Shown here one piece after another: positions 34,409 through 44,561 of a stretch of DNA of 64,000 bases. The DNA lies in contig NZ_CP015283.1 in the NCBI RefSeq assembly GCF_002094975.1, forward strand, positions 1,659,501 to 1,723,500. Direction: 5' to 3'. Source of the stretch: Streptococcus salivarius. Lineage in GTDB: Bacteria > Bacillota > Bacilli > Lactobacillales > Streptococcaceae. Made by a program: the position numbers and the translations under genes. Positions within the stretch are counted from its first letter, which is position 1; each line of letters begins with the position of its first letter. The notes below the pieces were generated by a model. That model had not been told where the DNA came from, did not search any database, and saw only the letters and a list, made by a program, of their open reading frames with translations.

Positions 34409-37400
34409 TTATTTTGTACGACGTTTTCGAAGGAATCCTAGGCTAAGAATACTTAGCAAACCTGTTACAAAGAGTCCACGATTTGTCTTTTCACCAGTAG
34501 ATGGCAGTTGCTTATCAGTTTGACGACTAGCTTCAGTCTTACCCTGACCATTGCCATGGTTAACAAGCTCAGCATCTCCGACAAGGTCCTCTGGACTTGA
34601 GGTCTTGACTCTTGTTTTAGTTACCTCAGTCTCTTTTCCACCAAATGACGCAGTCTTCTCAGAAGGCTTAGCTACTTCCTCAGTTGGTGTCTGAGCATTG
34701 GTTAAACGAATAATCGTCGCTGTTAGTGGGTTCAAGGTCAAGATGTGATTGTTGATTGCAACACCTGATAGCTCACTAATTCCAGATAGATTAACTTGAT
34801 TGCCATCTGCTAAAACCATATAGGATGGACCATTTGTAAGCTTGCTCAAATCAAACTGACGAGCCTTGCTATCCGCATTGACATAGACAAGGTAACGATC
34901 CCCATTGGAAGCAACAGTTTGGTATCCTAATACCAAATCTTCTTGAGCAACATTATCCTGACCAGGAACTGTCAATAGTGTCACACGAGCACCCACATCT
35001 GCTTTAGATTTGAAATTGAAGGCATCCGTAGACTTACGTAAGGCAATTAACCCTTTGGTAAAGGCACGCGTTTTCGTATTTTCTGGGAAGGCCTGGCTAT
35101 TAGTCGCCTTAGTCCAGTCAAAATGGTTAACCGCATCACTAGAATCATAAGAATCATGGATGAAGTAAGGATAGTCAAATGGATTGCCCTTTTCATCAAC
35201 TAAGAGGTGCGACTTGTTCGGCACCTTGTCCTCAGATACAGGATAACGGTAGGCCGGATCACGGAACTGTTTGGTGCGGCCGTATTCCTGACCAGAGTGA
35301 ATAAATGGTGTTCCCTGAGCAGTCAAGACCATGAGGTTTCCTAGACGCAAGCGACGATGAATTTCAGCATTATTCTCAGGCTTGCTTGGATCCTTCTTGA
35401 TTGATTGGGCGATGATATCAAAAAGGGTCAAATTATCATGAGCAGCAATATACTGGATAACATCACCTGGAGAATCAGCCTCGAAGTTAGTTGGTTGCGC
35501 CTTGATATTATCAAAAACCTTATTAATATCACGTTTTCCACCTGTGATGAAGGCCGGTGTTCCCTCGTTTGGATAACCTGATTTGAGGGTATTTCGAATA
35601 TCATCTGAAAATACTGCTACGGTATCTGTGTCTTTCATCCAAGACTGATCGGCAGGCTGAACCGGGCTATTTTCATCGCCAGCATAAGTCACCCAACCCT
35701 CACCAAGCATAATGAGATTTGGATTAAGGGCGCGTGCAGTATTGTAAGCTTGCTCGATACTTTCAGCATCATGGTCACCCATCATATCAAAGCGGAAACC
35801 ATCTACTTTATATTCCTTAGTCAAATAAGCAATGGAATCCACCAAGACACGACGGCTCATATAGTGAGTCGTACCTAGACGACCGCCTCCAAAACTCGAA
35901 CGAGGAGTGCCATCAGCATCCATAAAGTGATAGTAATTTGGCTCAAGGTCTTCAAAAATAGCTGTCTTGGCTGTATGATTATAAACCACATCCAAGATAA
36001 CACCCATACCATGGGCATGGATAGCTACAACTAAATTCTTGAATTCTTCAATACGTTTAGCCGGATCACTAGGGTTTTCAGAATACATACCCGTCAAAGA
36101 GAAATAGTTTTGTGGATCATAGCCCCAGTTGTAGTTACTATCGCTTGATGCATAGGCATCCAAACGCTTCCCATTTTGCAATTCATTAACAAAATAGTAG
36201 CTCAATACTGGCAAAAGCTGAATATGGGTAACCCCAAGGTCTTTAAGATAATCCAAACGCTCCGCAAAAGCTGCAAAAGTACCAAACTGGTGCTTCAATT
36301 CAGCTGAGATAGCCTTGTCAGAGGTGAAATCTCGGACATGGGCCTCATAAATAATGGCATCTTCTCGAGATTTAAAGTTAGGAATCTTAGCGTAGTCAAG
36401 GTCTTTTGGTCCATAATTAGCAGGATCTACAAAGGCAGCCTTGGCAATCTTGTGTTCAGGTCCCTTGTTGGCATCGTCACTATTCCAAGCTGCCAGAGAT
36501 TTCGCATAAGGATCAAGAACAATTACTGACTGATCACCACGTTTAATGCGGTATTGATAGAAATAACCTGTTAAGTTTTCAAGGCCAAAATCAGTCGCAA
36601 GTAGGTCAGCTTGCCAAGTACCTCGAGGCCCTTTGCTTAGAGCGTGTTCAGCCAGCACCTTGTCTTGATTATTCTTATCATAGACAATGATATCTACTTG
36701 ATTAGCACTTGGTGACCAAAGTGTCACATGTGCCTTAGTACCATTCTCTTCTAGTCGAGCACCCAATTCACCATCATAACTGTAGAGGGCATCCTTTAAT
36801 TGCCAGCTCTCAGATGTTTTAAAACTATCACTGCCCAAAGTGACCTTATAAGGCAGATTTTCTGCAGCAAAATCACCTGTTAATGTAGCTTTTTTGAGTT
36901 TAGCATCCAAGTCAAGCTGTTTAAGAGTTACACTGTTACCATCCTTATCCGTCACCTTAAGGTCTTTGAGAATATCTTCAGATGAGACCTCGTCTAAGTT
37001 GGTGAAGCTAAGTTCGATTTGGCTTGGACTAAGCTGCTGAGCCCCAGTCAAACGCACATCCTTGACAAAGTAAGGGTTGGTGTAGACTGTCGGATCAGTA
37101 TCTCGTACGAAAAGCTGACGAGATTTTTTCAAGTCACTAAATTTATAATCATTTGATTGAATTTTCACATCATCTCCTGTTTTGCTCTCATCTAAGAGTA
37201 AAAATCCTATCGATTTTGCCGCTTGTGTTAGTGGAATATCTAAGTAGGCACCATACTTACCATTCGGTTGGAAATTGACACCATCAGGCCAATTGCTTGG
37301 AGCGTCCTTAACATCACCCCAATACCAGACAGACTTATTGCTATAGTCACCATCCGTACGGAAATAATTGATACGAACGTGGTCTTGAGGGATAGGTTGA

Positions 37401-38122
37401 TAGCTGTAAACTTGGAAATCCTTGTCAATCCAGGCTTCATTCATTTGAGGGCTAAGAATTTCGACTGCTTTATCCCCTGAAAGGTTCGTTCCAGCGGCAT
37501 TATTAATCAAGAAGCTAAGTTTTTTAGGTGCTGAAGACAACTTCACATCTAAATAGACACCATAATCATCCTGTTTAGCTTCAGCAAATGAGGTTGCCCC
37601 TGTCGGCCAGGCCCCCTTCTGAGATGATGGTGTCTCAACATCATCCCAAGTCCAAAGTCCAAGCGATGCCTTGTCTGGACTTGGCAACTCTTGGAAATGC
37701 AAGCGAATAGACCCATCAGCAATAGGATCCTCAGATGCATTCGTAAGAGCTTGACTATTACTAGTACTTACTGTTTTTGGCGTGTTTTCGCTAGTTTCAG
37801 TTAGCTTGGGAATCTCAGTACGGCCAGTATTTTCTTCTGGAAGAGAAACTGGCTCATTTTCCTTGGACACCGTGGCATTCTCAGCTGCTACAGGAGCTGT
37901 TGGCGTTTCAGTTACTAGTCCACTGGTAGTAAGACTAGGATCAGCTGGTTCTACCTGTGTGCTAGAGTCGGGCGTTGATACTGCTTCATCTGCTTTTACT
38001 CCTTGAACTGCAGCAAAGCTCAAAAAAATAGCTCCAATGGTTACAGAAGCCAAACCTAACTTGTACTTGCGAAGGCTATAACGAAGAACTTTTTCATCAT
38101 TAGCTTGAGTATTTCTTTTCAT
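34409..38122 (-). CDS. pulA: Cell-wall-anchored pullulanase
   Basis: A 1237-residue surface enzyme that hydrolyses alpha-1,6 bonds of pullulan, amylopectin and glycogen. ATG 38122 is chosen (MKRNTQANDEKVL) because AAAGGAG precedes it. A YSIRK-type signal (YSLRKYKLGLASVTIGAIFLS), a low-complexity linker, two CBM41 modules (about 135-350: LGLWTWDD and VWYWGDV), a CBM48-like module (about 450-550) and the GH13 type I pullulanase domain follow. Catalytic regions: YNWGYDP, DVVYNHT, DGFRFDMMGDHD (nucleophile Asp), MLGEGW (acid/base Glu) and AAHDN. The C-terminus has LPSTGE, a hydrophobic helix and RKRRTK for sortase anchoring. Products would feed MalX-MalFGK. Confidence 0.96.
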   Translation of the reverse strand: MKRNTQANDEKVLRYSLRKYKLGLASVTIGAIFLSFAAVQGVKADEAVSTPDSSTQVEPADPSLTTSGLVTETPTAPVAAENATVSKENEPVSLPEENTGRTEIPKLTETSENTPKTVSTSNSQALTNASEDPIADGSIRLHFQELPSPDKASLGLWTWDDVETPSSQKGAWPTGATSFAEAKQDDYGVYLDVKLSSAPKKLSFLINNAAGTNLSGDKAVEILSPQMNEAWIDKDFQVYSYQPIPQDHVRINYFRTDGDYSNKSVWYWGDVKDAPSNWPDGVNFQPNGKYGAYLDIPLTQAAKSIGFLLLDESKTGDDVKIQSNDYKFSDLKKSRQLFVRDTDPTVYTNPYFVKDVRLTGAQQLSPSQIELSFTNLDEVSSEDILKDLKVTDKDGNSVTLKQLDLDAKLKKATLTGDFAAENLPYKVTLGSDSFKTSESWQLKDALYSYDGELGARLEENGTKAHVTLWSPSANQVDIIVYDKNNQDKVLAEHALSKGPRGTWQADLLATDFGLENLTGYFYQYRIKRGDQSVIVLDPYAKSLAAWNSDDANKGPEHKIAKAAFVDPANYGPKDLDYAKIPNFKSREDAIIYEAHVRDFTSDKAISAELKHQFGTFAAFAERLDYLKDLGVTHIQLLPVLSYYFVNELQNGKRLDAYASSDSNYNWGYDPQNYFSLTGMYSENPSDPAKRIEEFKNLVVAIHAHGMGVILDVVYNHTAKTAIFEDLEPNYYHFMDADGTPRSSFGGGRLGTTHYMSRRVLVDSIAYLTKEYKVDGFRFDMMGDHDAESIEQAYNTARALNPNLIMLGEGWVTYAGDENSPVQPADQSWMKDTDTVAVFSDDIRNTLKSGYPNEGTPAFITGGKRDINKVFDNIKAQPTNFEADSPGDVIQYIAAHDNLTLFDIIAQSIKKDPSKPENNAEIHRRLRLGNLMVLTAQGTPFIHSGQEYGRTKQFRDPAYRYPVSEDKVPNKSHLLVDEKGNPFDYPYFIHDSYDSSDAVNHFDWTKATNSQAFPENTKTRAFTKGLIALRKSTDAFNFKSKADVGARVTLLTVPGQDNVAQEDLVLGYQTVASNGDRYLVYVNADSKARQFDLSKLTNGPSYMVLADGNQVNLSGISELSGVAINNHILTLNPLTATIIRLTNAQTPTEEVAKPSEKTASFGGKETEVTKTRVKTSSPEDLVGDAELVNHGNGQGKTEASRQTDKQLPSTGEKTNRGLFVTGLLSILSLGFLRKRRTK

Positions 38123-38134
38123 AGAAACTCCTTT

Positions 38135-38194
38135 TGTTAACGTTTTCATGTTTTTTAATATACCATTTAGCTTTCATTTATGCAAGCGTTTTCT
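38135..38194 (-). promoter_or_regulatory. pulA promoter with two cre-type sites
   Basis: Minus strand TTGCAT (38180-38185), 17-bp spacer, TATATT (38157-38162) preceded by TGG. A cre/MalR-like AGAAAACGCTTGCA (38181-38194) overlaps the -35, and a perfect cre TGAAAACGTTAACA (38135-38148) lies at the transcript start and upstream of the ribosome site. Catabolite repression by CcpA is likely. Confidence 0.8.
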
Positions 38195-38210
38195 CTCTTT
38201 GAAAATTAAA

Positions 38211-38235
38211 AAAGAGAGAACCATAAGATTCTCTC
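38211..38235 (-). terminator. Terminator after the GH25/amidase gene
   Basis: GAGAGAA / TTCTCTC stem, 8-nt loop, followed on the minus strand by a T-run. Confidence 0.8.
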
Positions 38236-38241
38236 AATCTA

Positions 38242-41200
38242 TTAATTATAAATAGAATAGTAACGCTTAATCCCTGCCACAATTGCATTAGCTAAAGTCT
38301 CCTGATAAGCAGAGATATTCAAACGGGCTGCTTCTTGAGGATTTGACAAGAAACCTAGTTCAAGAAGGACTGCCGGAGCTGTTGTCTCACGCAAGACTGC
38401 AAAGGTTTGACGCTTCACGCCCTGATTCTGAGCACCAGTCGCATTAATCAGGCTAGACTGGATGGCATTGGCCAAGGTATCACTCATGCTCAATCGAGTC
38501 GGATTAGCATGGTAGGTTGCATTAATACGTGATGGATATTCTGCATAAGGTTGGTAATAATAAGTCTCAATACCCTGTGCTGCAGAACTTCCTGAAGCAT
38601 TGATGTGAATACTTACGAAGATATCAGATTCAGAAGCATTGGCTGCATGTGAACGATCCGTCAAATCAACATACGTATCACTTGTACGAGTGGTCACAAC
38701 TTGATACCCTTCTGCTTCTAGTTTAGCTTTCACGCGGCTTTGGATAGCCAAGGTCAAGCTCTTTTCAGAAATACCAAAGTAAGAAGCACCTGGATCATAG
38801 CCACCATGCCCAGCATCGAGATAGACAACCTTATTTAAAACATCGTAATTTCCTCTTGATGCCGAACCGATTTTCTTAGGGGCTACCACATCAGCTGAAG
38901 TTGCCCCAAAGCCGATATTCTTCCCTGAAGCATCAACAATATAGCCATGAACGATGTACTTGCCTGAATTCCACTTGTGTTGGCTTGCTGAAATAGTTAC
39001 TTTATAAGAACCATCATCCTGTTTTGTCGCATTATGCCAAACAAGATCATCCTGACCATTTTGTTCAGACCAGACTGGGATAAGGACACCTGAAATACCA
39101 CTTGGATTCGTCAGATTGGTGATAAGAACATCAAAGGTTCCACGATTTTTATCATTGTTAGCAATAGTCAAAGTTCCCTGAGTCTTAGTGATATCAAGTG
39201 TCACTTGTTTACCACCTAGGCCAATGTATTTACCATCATTGTCAACCAGATAGACATGAGAATTATACAGACCACTATCACCCTTATGGTTGCTTGAACG
39301 AACGGTTACCTTATAGTCTCCATTAGCTTGCTTAGCTGCCTTGTACCAGATGATATCATCTTGGCCGTTCTTTTCTGACCAGGTTGGAACTAGGACTTCT
39401 TTAAAACCTCGTGGCGCAACCAAGTTTGAAATGACTACATCATAGCTACCAGTAGCATTGTTGAGACCAGTGATAGCAAGGTCGGCTTTAGGTTCTGACA
39501 AAGTAACATTTGTTTGTGTGCCTCCCACACCGATTTGTGAACCATCGTTTTGGATATAGTAAAGATGAACATTATAAATACCTGTAGAGTATTTATGGTT
39601 AGCCACTTGGACAGTAACCTTATAATTGCCATCTGTTTGACGTGTGGCTTCATACCAGCGAATATCATCTTGGCCATCAACCTCAGACCAGATTGGAACC
39701 TGAACTGTACGCACACCCTTAGGACTATAGACATCACTGATGACTACATCAAAAGTTCCTGAATCTTTATTATTTGTAATAGAAATAACACCTGTAGGTT
39801 TAGATGGATCATTTCGTTCTACAAAAGCTTTTTGAACAAAGCGTTTTTGACCTCTAGCATCAATGTAAAATACTTGCGCTTCATATCTGCCATTAGCATT
39901 CTCATGATCACTAGCTTTCACCGTTACAGTGTAAGAGCCATCTGCTTGTCTGGTCGGTGTATACCATTTGATATCACTCATTCCATTCGCATGTGACCAA
40001 AATGGAATTTTAACTTCTTTGTAGCCTTCTAAACCTTTGAGATTTTTGGCAATTATTGTAAATGTTCCATTGTTCTCATTTTTAGATATACTCAAGTTGG
40101 CAGATACTGGAACCGTCGGTTGGCCATGAGAATAGTCAGAAAAAGCTTTTTGAACAAAACGTTTTTGACCTCTAGCATCAATGTAAAATACTTGCGCTTC
40201 ATATCTACCATTAGCATTCTCATGATCACTAGCTTTCACCGTTACAGTGTAAGAGCCATCTGCTTGTCTGGTCGGTGTATACCATTTGATATCACTCATT
40301 CCATTTGCATGTGACCAAAATGGAATTTTAACTTCTTTATAGCCTTCTAAACCTTTGAGATTTTTGGCAATTATTGTAAATGTTCCATTGTTCTCATTTT
40401 TAGATATACTCAAGTTGGCAGATACTGGAACCGTCGGTTGGCCATGAGAATAGTCAGAAAAAGCTTTTTGAACAAAACGTTTTTGACCTCTAGCATCAAT
40501 GTAAAATACTTGCGCTTCATATCTACCATTAGCATTCTCATGATCACTAGCTTTCACCGTTACAGTGTAAGAGCCATCTGCTTGTCTGGTCGGTGTATAC
40601 CATTTGATATCACTCATTCCATTTGCATGTGACCAAAATGGAATTTTAACTTCTTTATAGCCTTCTAAACCTTTGAGATTTTTGGCAATTATTGTAAATG
40701 TTCCATTGTTCTCATTTTTAGATATACTCAAGTTGGCAGATACTGGAACCGTCGGTTGGCCATGAGAATAGTCAGAAAAAGCTTTTTGAACAAAACGTTT
40801 TTGACCTCTAGCATCAATGTAAAATACTTGCGCTTCATATCTACCATTAGCATTCTCATGATCACTAGCTTTCACCGTTACAGTGTAAGAGCCATCTGCT
40901 TGTCTGGTCGGTGTATACCATTTGATATCACTCATTCCATTCGCATGTGACCAAAATGGAATTTTAACTTCTTTATAGCCTTCTAAACCTTTGAGATTTT
41001 TGGCAATTATTGTAAATGTTCCATTGTTCTCATTTTTAGATATACTCAAGTTGGCAAATACTGATATTTCCGGCTTCTTACCAATAAAAACTTGAGTTGT
41101 TGTTCCACCAACACCAGTTAATTGGCCATCTTTTTGAACATAATAAAGGTGAACATTATAAAGGCCTGTTGAGTTTTTATGAGCTGAAGCTTTAACGTTT

Positions 41201-42288
41201 ACTGTGTAAGTTCCATTATTTTGACGGTTAGCCGTATACCAGATAATGTCATCTTGGCCATTAATTTCTGACCAAATTGGAACAGAGACTGTTTGAACAC
41301 CATTTGGTGCTTTGACATTAGAGATGACAACATCAAAGCTACCAAGAGTTGGATTGTTATTAACAATAGAAATAGTCCCACTCAAATCGCCTTGAGTTGG
41401 ATCTGCTTCGACACTGGCATTAGCAGTAAATCGTCCTGTGTAGTCCACGCTTTGGTCAAAGACATGTTTACCTGGCAAGAGATTAGCTGTAGCTGAAAAT
41501 TGCCATGCACCAGTTTTGGCATTATAGCGCATGTTTTTAGCGCTCGTTGCTGTAAGACTTGACGATGGGTACTGGGCAACCCAGAAATTCTCAATACCAA
41601 ATTGAGAGGTTGAGACAGGTCCACGGTAGCCTAGATTGTTCTCATCCAACCAGCTGGCACTTGTGTAGAACATCAAGTTGTTGTATCCATGCTTACGCAT
41701 TTCGTTAACCCAAGCTTGGGTGTTACGGTTGATATTTGGAAGCATATTAGAATCTTCGAAGTCATTAACCATAACAGTACTCTTTGGAAGGTTCAGTTTT
41801 TGTGCAGCTTGGATATAGAAACGAGCCTCTGCACGTGCTTCTTCCTCAGTTGTGTATCGAGAAAAATGATAGGTTGATACTTGAAGACCAGCAATTTGAG
41901 CATTGCGAACTTGTGATGGTGCTTTAGGGTTGTTGTACCAAGTGTCCTCAGTCAACTTGACAACGACACCACCCACACCTTGACGTGCAAGAGCACGATA
42001 GTCATCTACACTGATATCACCATTATGGCTGCTGACATCGATAAAAGTCTTTGGTTGTACCTTAAGCGTTTGCGAAGGAACATCCGTGGAATTCGTCAAT
42101 TTAGCAGGTGTTGCTACAGCACTGTTTGACGTCTCCGAACTTGTCGCACTTGTAGAAGCTGTTGCACTTTCTGAACTTACAACTGAAGACGTTACTGAAG
42201 TTGATGCCGTTGCAGCCTCGGAACTTTGTGAAGCAGGAGACATAGATACCGCTGGAGCACTAGCTTTTGCCACTTCACTCTGATATGA
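38242..42288 (-). pseudogene. C-terminal part of a GH25 lysozyme / Bsp-repeat / amidase wall hydrolase, split by an IS element
   Basis: About 1343 residues remain from GTG 42273. Order: Ser/Thr/Ala-rich linker (1-75); GH25 lysozyme domain (about 76-280; FIDVSSHNGDISVDDY, with DxxxxNG and VMVNDFED motifs); eight GBS Bsp-like repeats (about 295-1140); and an Amidase_3 N-acetylmuramoyl-L-alanine amidase (about 1150-1343; YLDAGHGGYDPGAS, VSIHINAS, LLELGFLSNPQEA). The middle four repeats are nearly identical. The secretion signal is on the other side of the insertion (44070-44289), and GTG 42273 has no good ribosome site, so this part is probably not exported and may not be translated. Both catalytic domains look intact. 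The intact enzyme would cut peptidoglycan at glycan and amide bonds, probably in cell separation. Confidence 0.85.
39822..41065 (-). repeat. 318-bp tandem repeats within the wall hydrolase gene
   Basis: About 3.9 near-identical copies of a 318-bp (106-codon) unit, each encoding one Bsp-like repeat (ANLSISKNENNGTFTIIAKN through FVQKAFSDYSHGQPTVPVS). Copies differ at only a few bases, which indicates recent amplification or homogenisation. The flanking four repeats are diverged. Confidence 0.92.
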
Positions 42289-42336
42289 TACCTCTTAAGT
42301 AGACAAGGTAAATACCTAAAATCTACTTAAGAGGTA
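42289..42336 (+). promoter_or_regulatory. 15-bp perfect fold-back at the IS left end
   Basis: TACCTCTTAAGTAGA (42289-42303) and TCTACTTAAGAGGTA (42322-42336) are perfectly complementary and followed by TTTTT and the orfA ATG. The right arm contains the AGAGG that would serve as the orfA ribosome site, so read-through transcripts would hide it or terminate there. Confidence 0.85.
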
Positions 42337-42341
42337 TTTTT

Positions 42342-43019
42342 ATGTCTAGAAGAGAAAGATTCACCCCATACGAGAAAGAACAAGCTTGTCTCGATTATAT
42401 TAATGGAAATCGTTCCAGATCTGAAATATGTAACTGTCTCCATATTTCCACAAGGACGATTCAAGATTGGGCCGCCATCTATAAAAAATATGGGATTTTA
42501 GGATTCACAAAGAAAACAAAAAACAGTTCCTATTCAAAAGAATTTAAAATGGAACTTGTAGAAAAATGTATTAGTGGTGAGGCTTCATCTATTGATTTAG
42601 GTCATCAGTATGATATTTCTTCAGGACTTTTAAGAAAGTGGATTAGGATGTATAATGCCAATATAGAACTTAAGGATTACAATCCAAAACAGGGGGTCTA
42701 TATGGCAAAAGCAAGACGTAAAACTACTATTGATGAGCGTAAAGAGATTGTCAATTATTGTATTGAACACAATCGCAATTATAAGGAAACGGCGTCACTT
42801 TATGATGTTTCTTATAGCCAAGTGTATTCGTGGGTGAAAAAGTATGATAGTGATGGTGAAGAAGGTTTAGTTGACAAAAGGGGTCATCACAAACTAGATG
42901 ATGAGGTTGATGAATTAGAACGTTTACGAAGAGAAAATGTGCGCTTAAAACGTCAGTTAGAAGAAAAGGATATGGCTGTTGAACTCTTAAAAAAAGTGAA
43001 AGAATTCGGAAGGATGTGA
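42342..43019 (+). CDS. IS3-family transposase OrfA
   Basis: A 225-residue DNA-binding subunit with two helix-turn-helix units (about 5-60: EKEQACLDYINGNRSRSEICNCLHISTRTIQDW; about 125-175: RKEIVNYCIEHNRNYKETASLYDVSYSQVYSWVKKYDSDGEEGL) and a C-terminal coiled coil (DDEVDELERLRRENVRLKRQLEEKDMAVELLKKVKEF). It is longer than usual OrfA because of the doubled HTH, as in the IS150 subgroup. A run of seven A followed by G (42989-42996) is a likely -1 frameshift site producing OrfAB. The start is inside the shadow of a fold-back hairpin. Confidence 0.92.
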   Translation: MSRRERFTPYEKEQACLDYINGNRSRSEICNCLHISTRTIQDWAAIYKKYGILGFTKKTKNSSYSKEFKMELVEKCISGEASSIDLGHQYDISSGLLRKWIRMYNANIELKDYNPKQGVYMAKARRKTTIDERKEIVNYCIEHNRNYKETASLYDVSYSQVYSWVKKYDSDGEEGLVDKRGHHKLDDEVDELERLRRENVRLKRQLEEKDMAVELLKKVKEFGRM

Positions 43020-43981
43020 GGCTAGGGAAACAGCGCCACGAATCAAAATACTTAGCGATTGAAGACTTCAACACAAATAAAGGGTGGAGCATTAGCTGGA
43101 TGTGTCATCAGCTCGGCATTACGAGGTCTGCATTTTATAAATGGAAACATAGAATAGTTCCAGAACAAGAACAATTAAACAGCGAAATTGCGGAATTAAT
43201 TAAAGAATATGACGAACGTTTTTCACACATCTTGGGATACCGAAGAATGACCGATTGGATCAATCATTTCAATCATACGAATTACTCAAGAAAGAGAATT
43301 CACCGAATTATGAAAATACTCGATATTCACGCTTTTATCCGTAAGAAAAGGAAAAAATACAAGACTGCCAAGTCTGAAGAAACTGCAGAAAATAAGTTAT
43401 CAAGAAACTTCTATACGACTGCTCCGAACAAAAAATGGGTAACAGATGTTACAGAGTTTAAGATTCCTAACTCTCATAAGAAACTTTATCTGAGTGCCAT
43501 ACTTGATTTATATGACCGCTATCCTATTGCTTTTGTCATAAGTGGTCGAAATGACAATCGGCTAGTCTTCAAAACATTTGACAAAGCTATTGAAAAAAAT
43601 CCCACAGCTAAGCCTATATTTCACAGCGATAGAGGGTTTCAATATACCAATAAAAACTTTCAAAAAAAGCTGAAAGATACTGATATGATTCAATCCATGT
43701 CAAGAGTAGGCCATTGTATTGATAACGGACCAATAGAAGGTTTTTGGGGAATTATAAAATCGGAAATGTATCAGATGTATGAGATTTCAGATGAGGCCTC
43801 CCTCCGATATGCCATCAAAGACTATATCCGATTTTACTGTCAAGAGCGTCCACAAAGCAGATATGACTGTAGAACGCCTTTGGAAGTCAGAAACGCTGCC
43901 TTAACATCAGAACATCCTTTGTCATACCCAATCGCTAAGAATAACAAAATTGAAAAGTACAAGTCAAAGTGGTCTGCATAA
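43016..43981 (+). CDS. IS3-family transposase OrfB (DDE integrase)
   Basis: A 321-residue catalytic subunit. An HTH_21-like segment (GYRRMTDWINHFNHTNYSRKRIHRIMKI) precedes the integrase core with catalytic D, D and E in WVTDVTEF, FHSDRGFQYT and GPIEGFWGIIKSEMY. It appears full length. It overlaps orfA by 4 bp (GTGA), in the -1 frame, and the -1 frame is open from the A7G run to this start, so the active enzyme is probably a frameshifted OrfAB fusion. Confidence 0.94.
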   Translation: MRLGKQRHESKYLAIEDFNTNKGWSISWMCHQLGITRSAFYKWKHRIVPEQEQLNSEIAELIKEYDERFSHILGYRRMTDWINHFNHTNYSRKRIHRIMKILDIHAFIRKKRKKYKTAKSEETAENKLSRNFYTTAPNKKWVTDVTEFKIPNSHKKLYLSAILDLYDRYPIAFVISGRNDNRLVFKTFDKAIEKNPTAKPIFHSDRGFQYTNKNFQKKLKDTDMIQSMSRVGHCIDNGPIEGFWGIIKSEMYQMYEISDEASLRYAIKDYIRFYCQERPQSRYDCRTPLEVRNAALTSEHPLSYPIAKNNKIEKYKSKWSA

Positions 43982-44069
43982 AAAAACAGCCGTACATTTA
44001 TTTTGTACGACTGACCTTCAAAAACAGACACTTTTTTAGATATTTAACCTGTCTACTTGACAGGGGGCA

Positions 44070-44289
44070 TATCACTCGTAGCTGCGGGTGCTGAAACAGT
44101 TGATTTAGGAGTTACAGGTAAGGCTGCTTCTCCACCAAAAATTTCAGCCGCTGTCGCAGATTGATACTGATTTTCCTCAGTAACAGAAGGAGTTTTGGTC
44201 GTCGCCACTTCATCAGCTTGAGCAACCTGAGTTGTGACAGCCAAAAGAACAGCCGCACTGGCATAGTAGATAAAATCTTTCGTTCGCAT
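44070..44289 (-). pseudogene. N-terminal signal-peptide fragment of the split wall hydrolase
   Basis: An open frame of 78 codons (to 44053) begins MRTKDFIYYASAAVLLAVTTQVAQADE, a secretion signal with cleavage after AQA, followed by a Ser/Thr/Pro/Ala linker like that of the larger fragment. The last five residues (MPPVK) and the stop come from the IS. AAAGGAAAG lies 8 bp before the ATG. If 2 bp (AT) is taken as the target duplication, joining the flanks gives an uninterrupted T-S-D-Q-S-E-V-A-K reading into the large fragment, consistent with one ancestral gene. Confidence 0.85.
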
Positions 44290-44523
44290 TTAACTTTCCT
44301 TTTGCATTTTTAATATGTCAACCATTTTACCATAGAAAAACTCTAATGGAAAGCTTATTGTTAAAAATTTCTAAATAAAATAAAAATATTATAAAACCTT
44401 AAGTACTTATGAACTTACTATTCGTACAACATGAAAACCTTTTAACTATATATTTGAATTACTCTTTGAAAAGCAGGGAAAGAATTATGCTATATCACTA
44501 AAGATGAAAATGTGTGACAAAAG
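44290..44523. other. Intergenic region upstream of the split wall hydrolase
   Basis: AT-rich. A minus-strand TGGTAAAAT at about 44325-44333 could be the -10 of the hydrolase gene. I see no gene or strong dyad in the rest. Confidence 0.4.
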
Positions 44524-44554
44524 AAAAATTCCCGAACTTCCGTCCGAGAATTTT
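44524..44554 (-). terminator. Terminator of the dehydrogenase operon
   Basis: Minus strand AAAATTC..CGG / CCG..GAATTTT stem with one mismatch, followed by a T-run. It lies 8 bp after the E3 gene. Confidence 0.75.
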
Positions 44555-44561
44555 ATCAACT

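Larger units (their letters stand above)
42286..44069 (+). mobile_element. IS3-family (IS150-like) insertion sequence
   Basis: A 1.78-kb element with two overlapping transposase frames. The terminal inverted repeats are 42286-42314 and 44041-44069 (about 22 of 29 positions match; shared core AAGTAGACA, ends TG...CA). Flanks read CTGATA on the left and TATCACT on the right, so the exact ends and target duplication are ambiguous (AT, TA or ATAT). It interrupts the wall hydrolase gene and is transcribed opposite to it. Confidence 0.88.

Noticed and set aside
40120-40950. Three near-identical 64-codon open frames on + at 318-bp spacing
   Set aside because: They are antisense shadows of the tandem repeats in the wall hydrolase gene on the minus strand; no ribosome sites or family features.
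39822-41065. CRISPR array or satellite repeat
   Set aside because: The repeat unit is 318 bp, has no spacers and stays in a single open coding frame.
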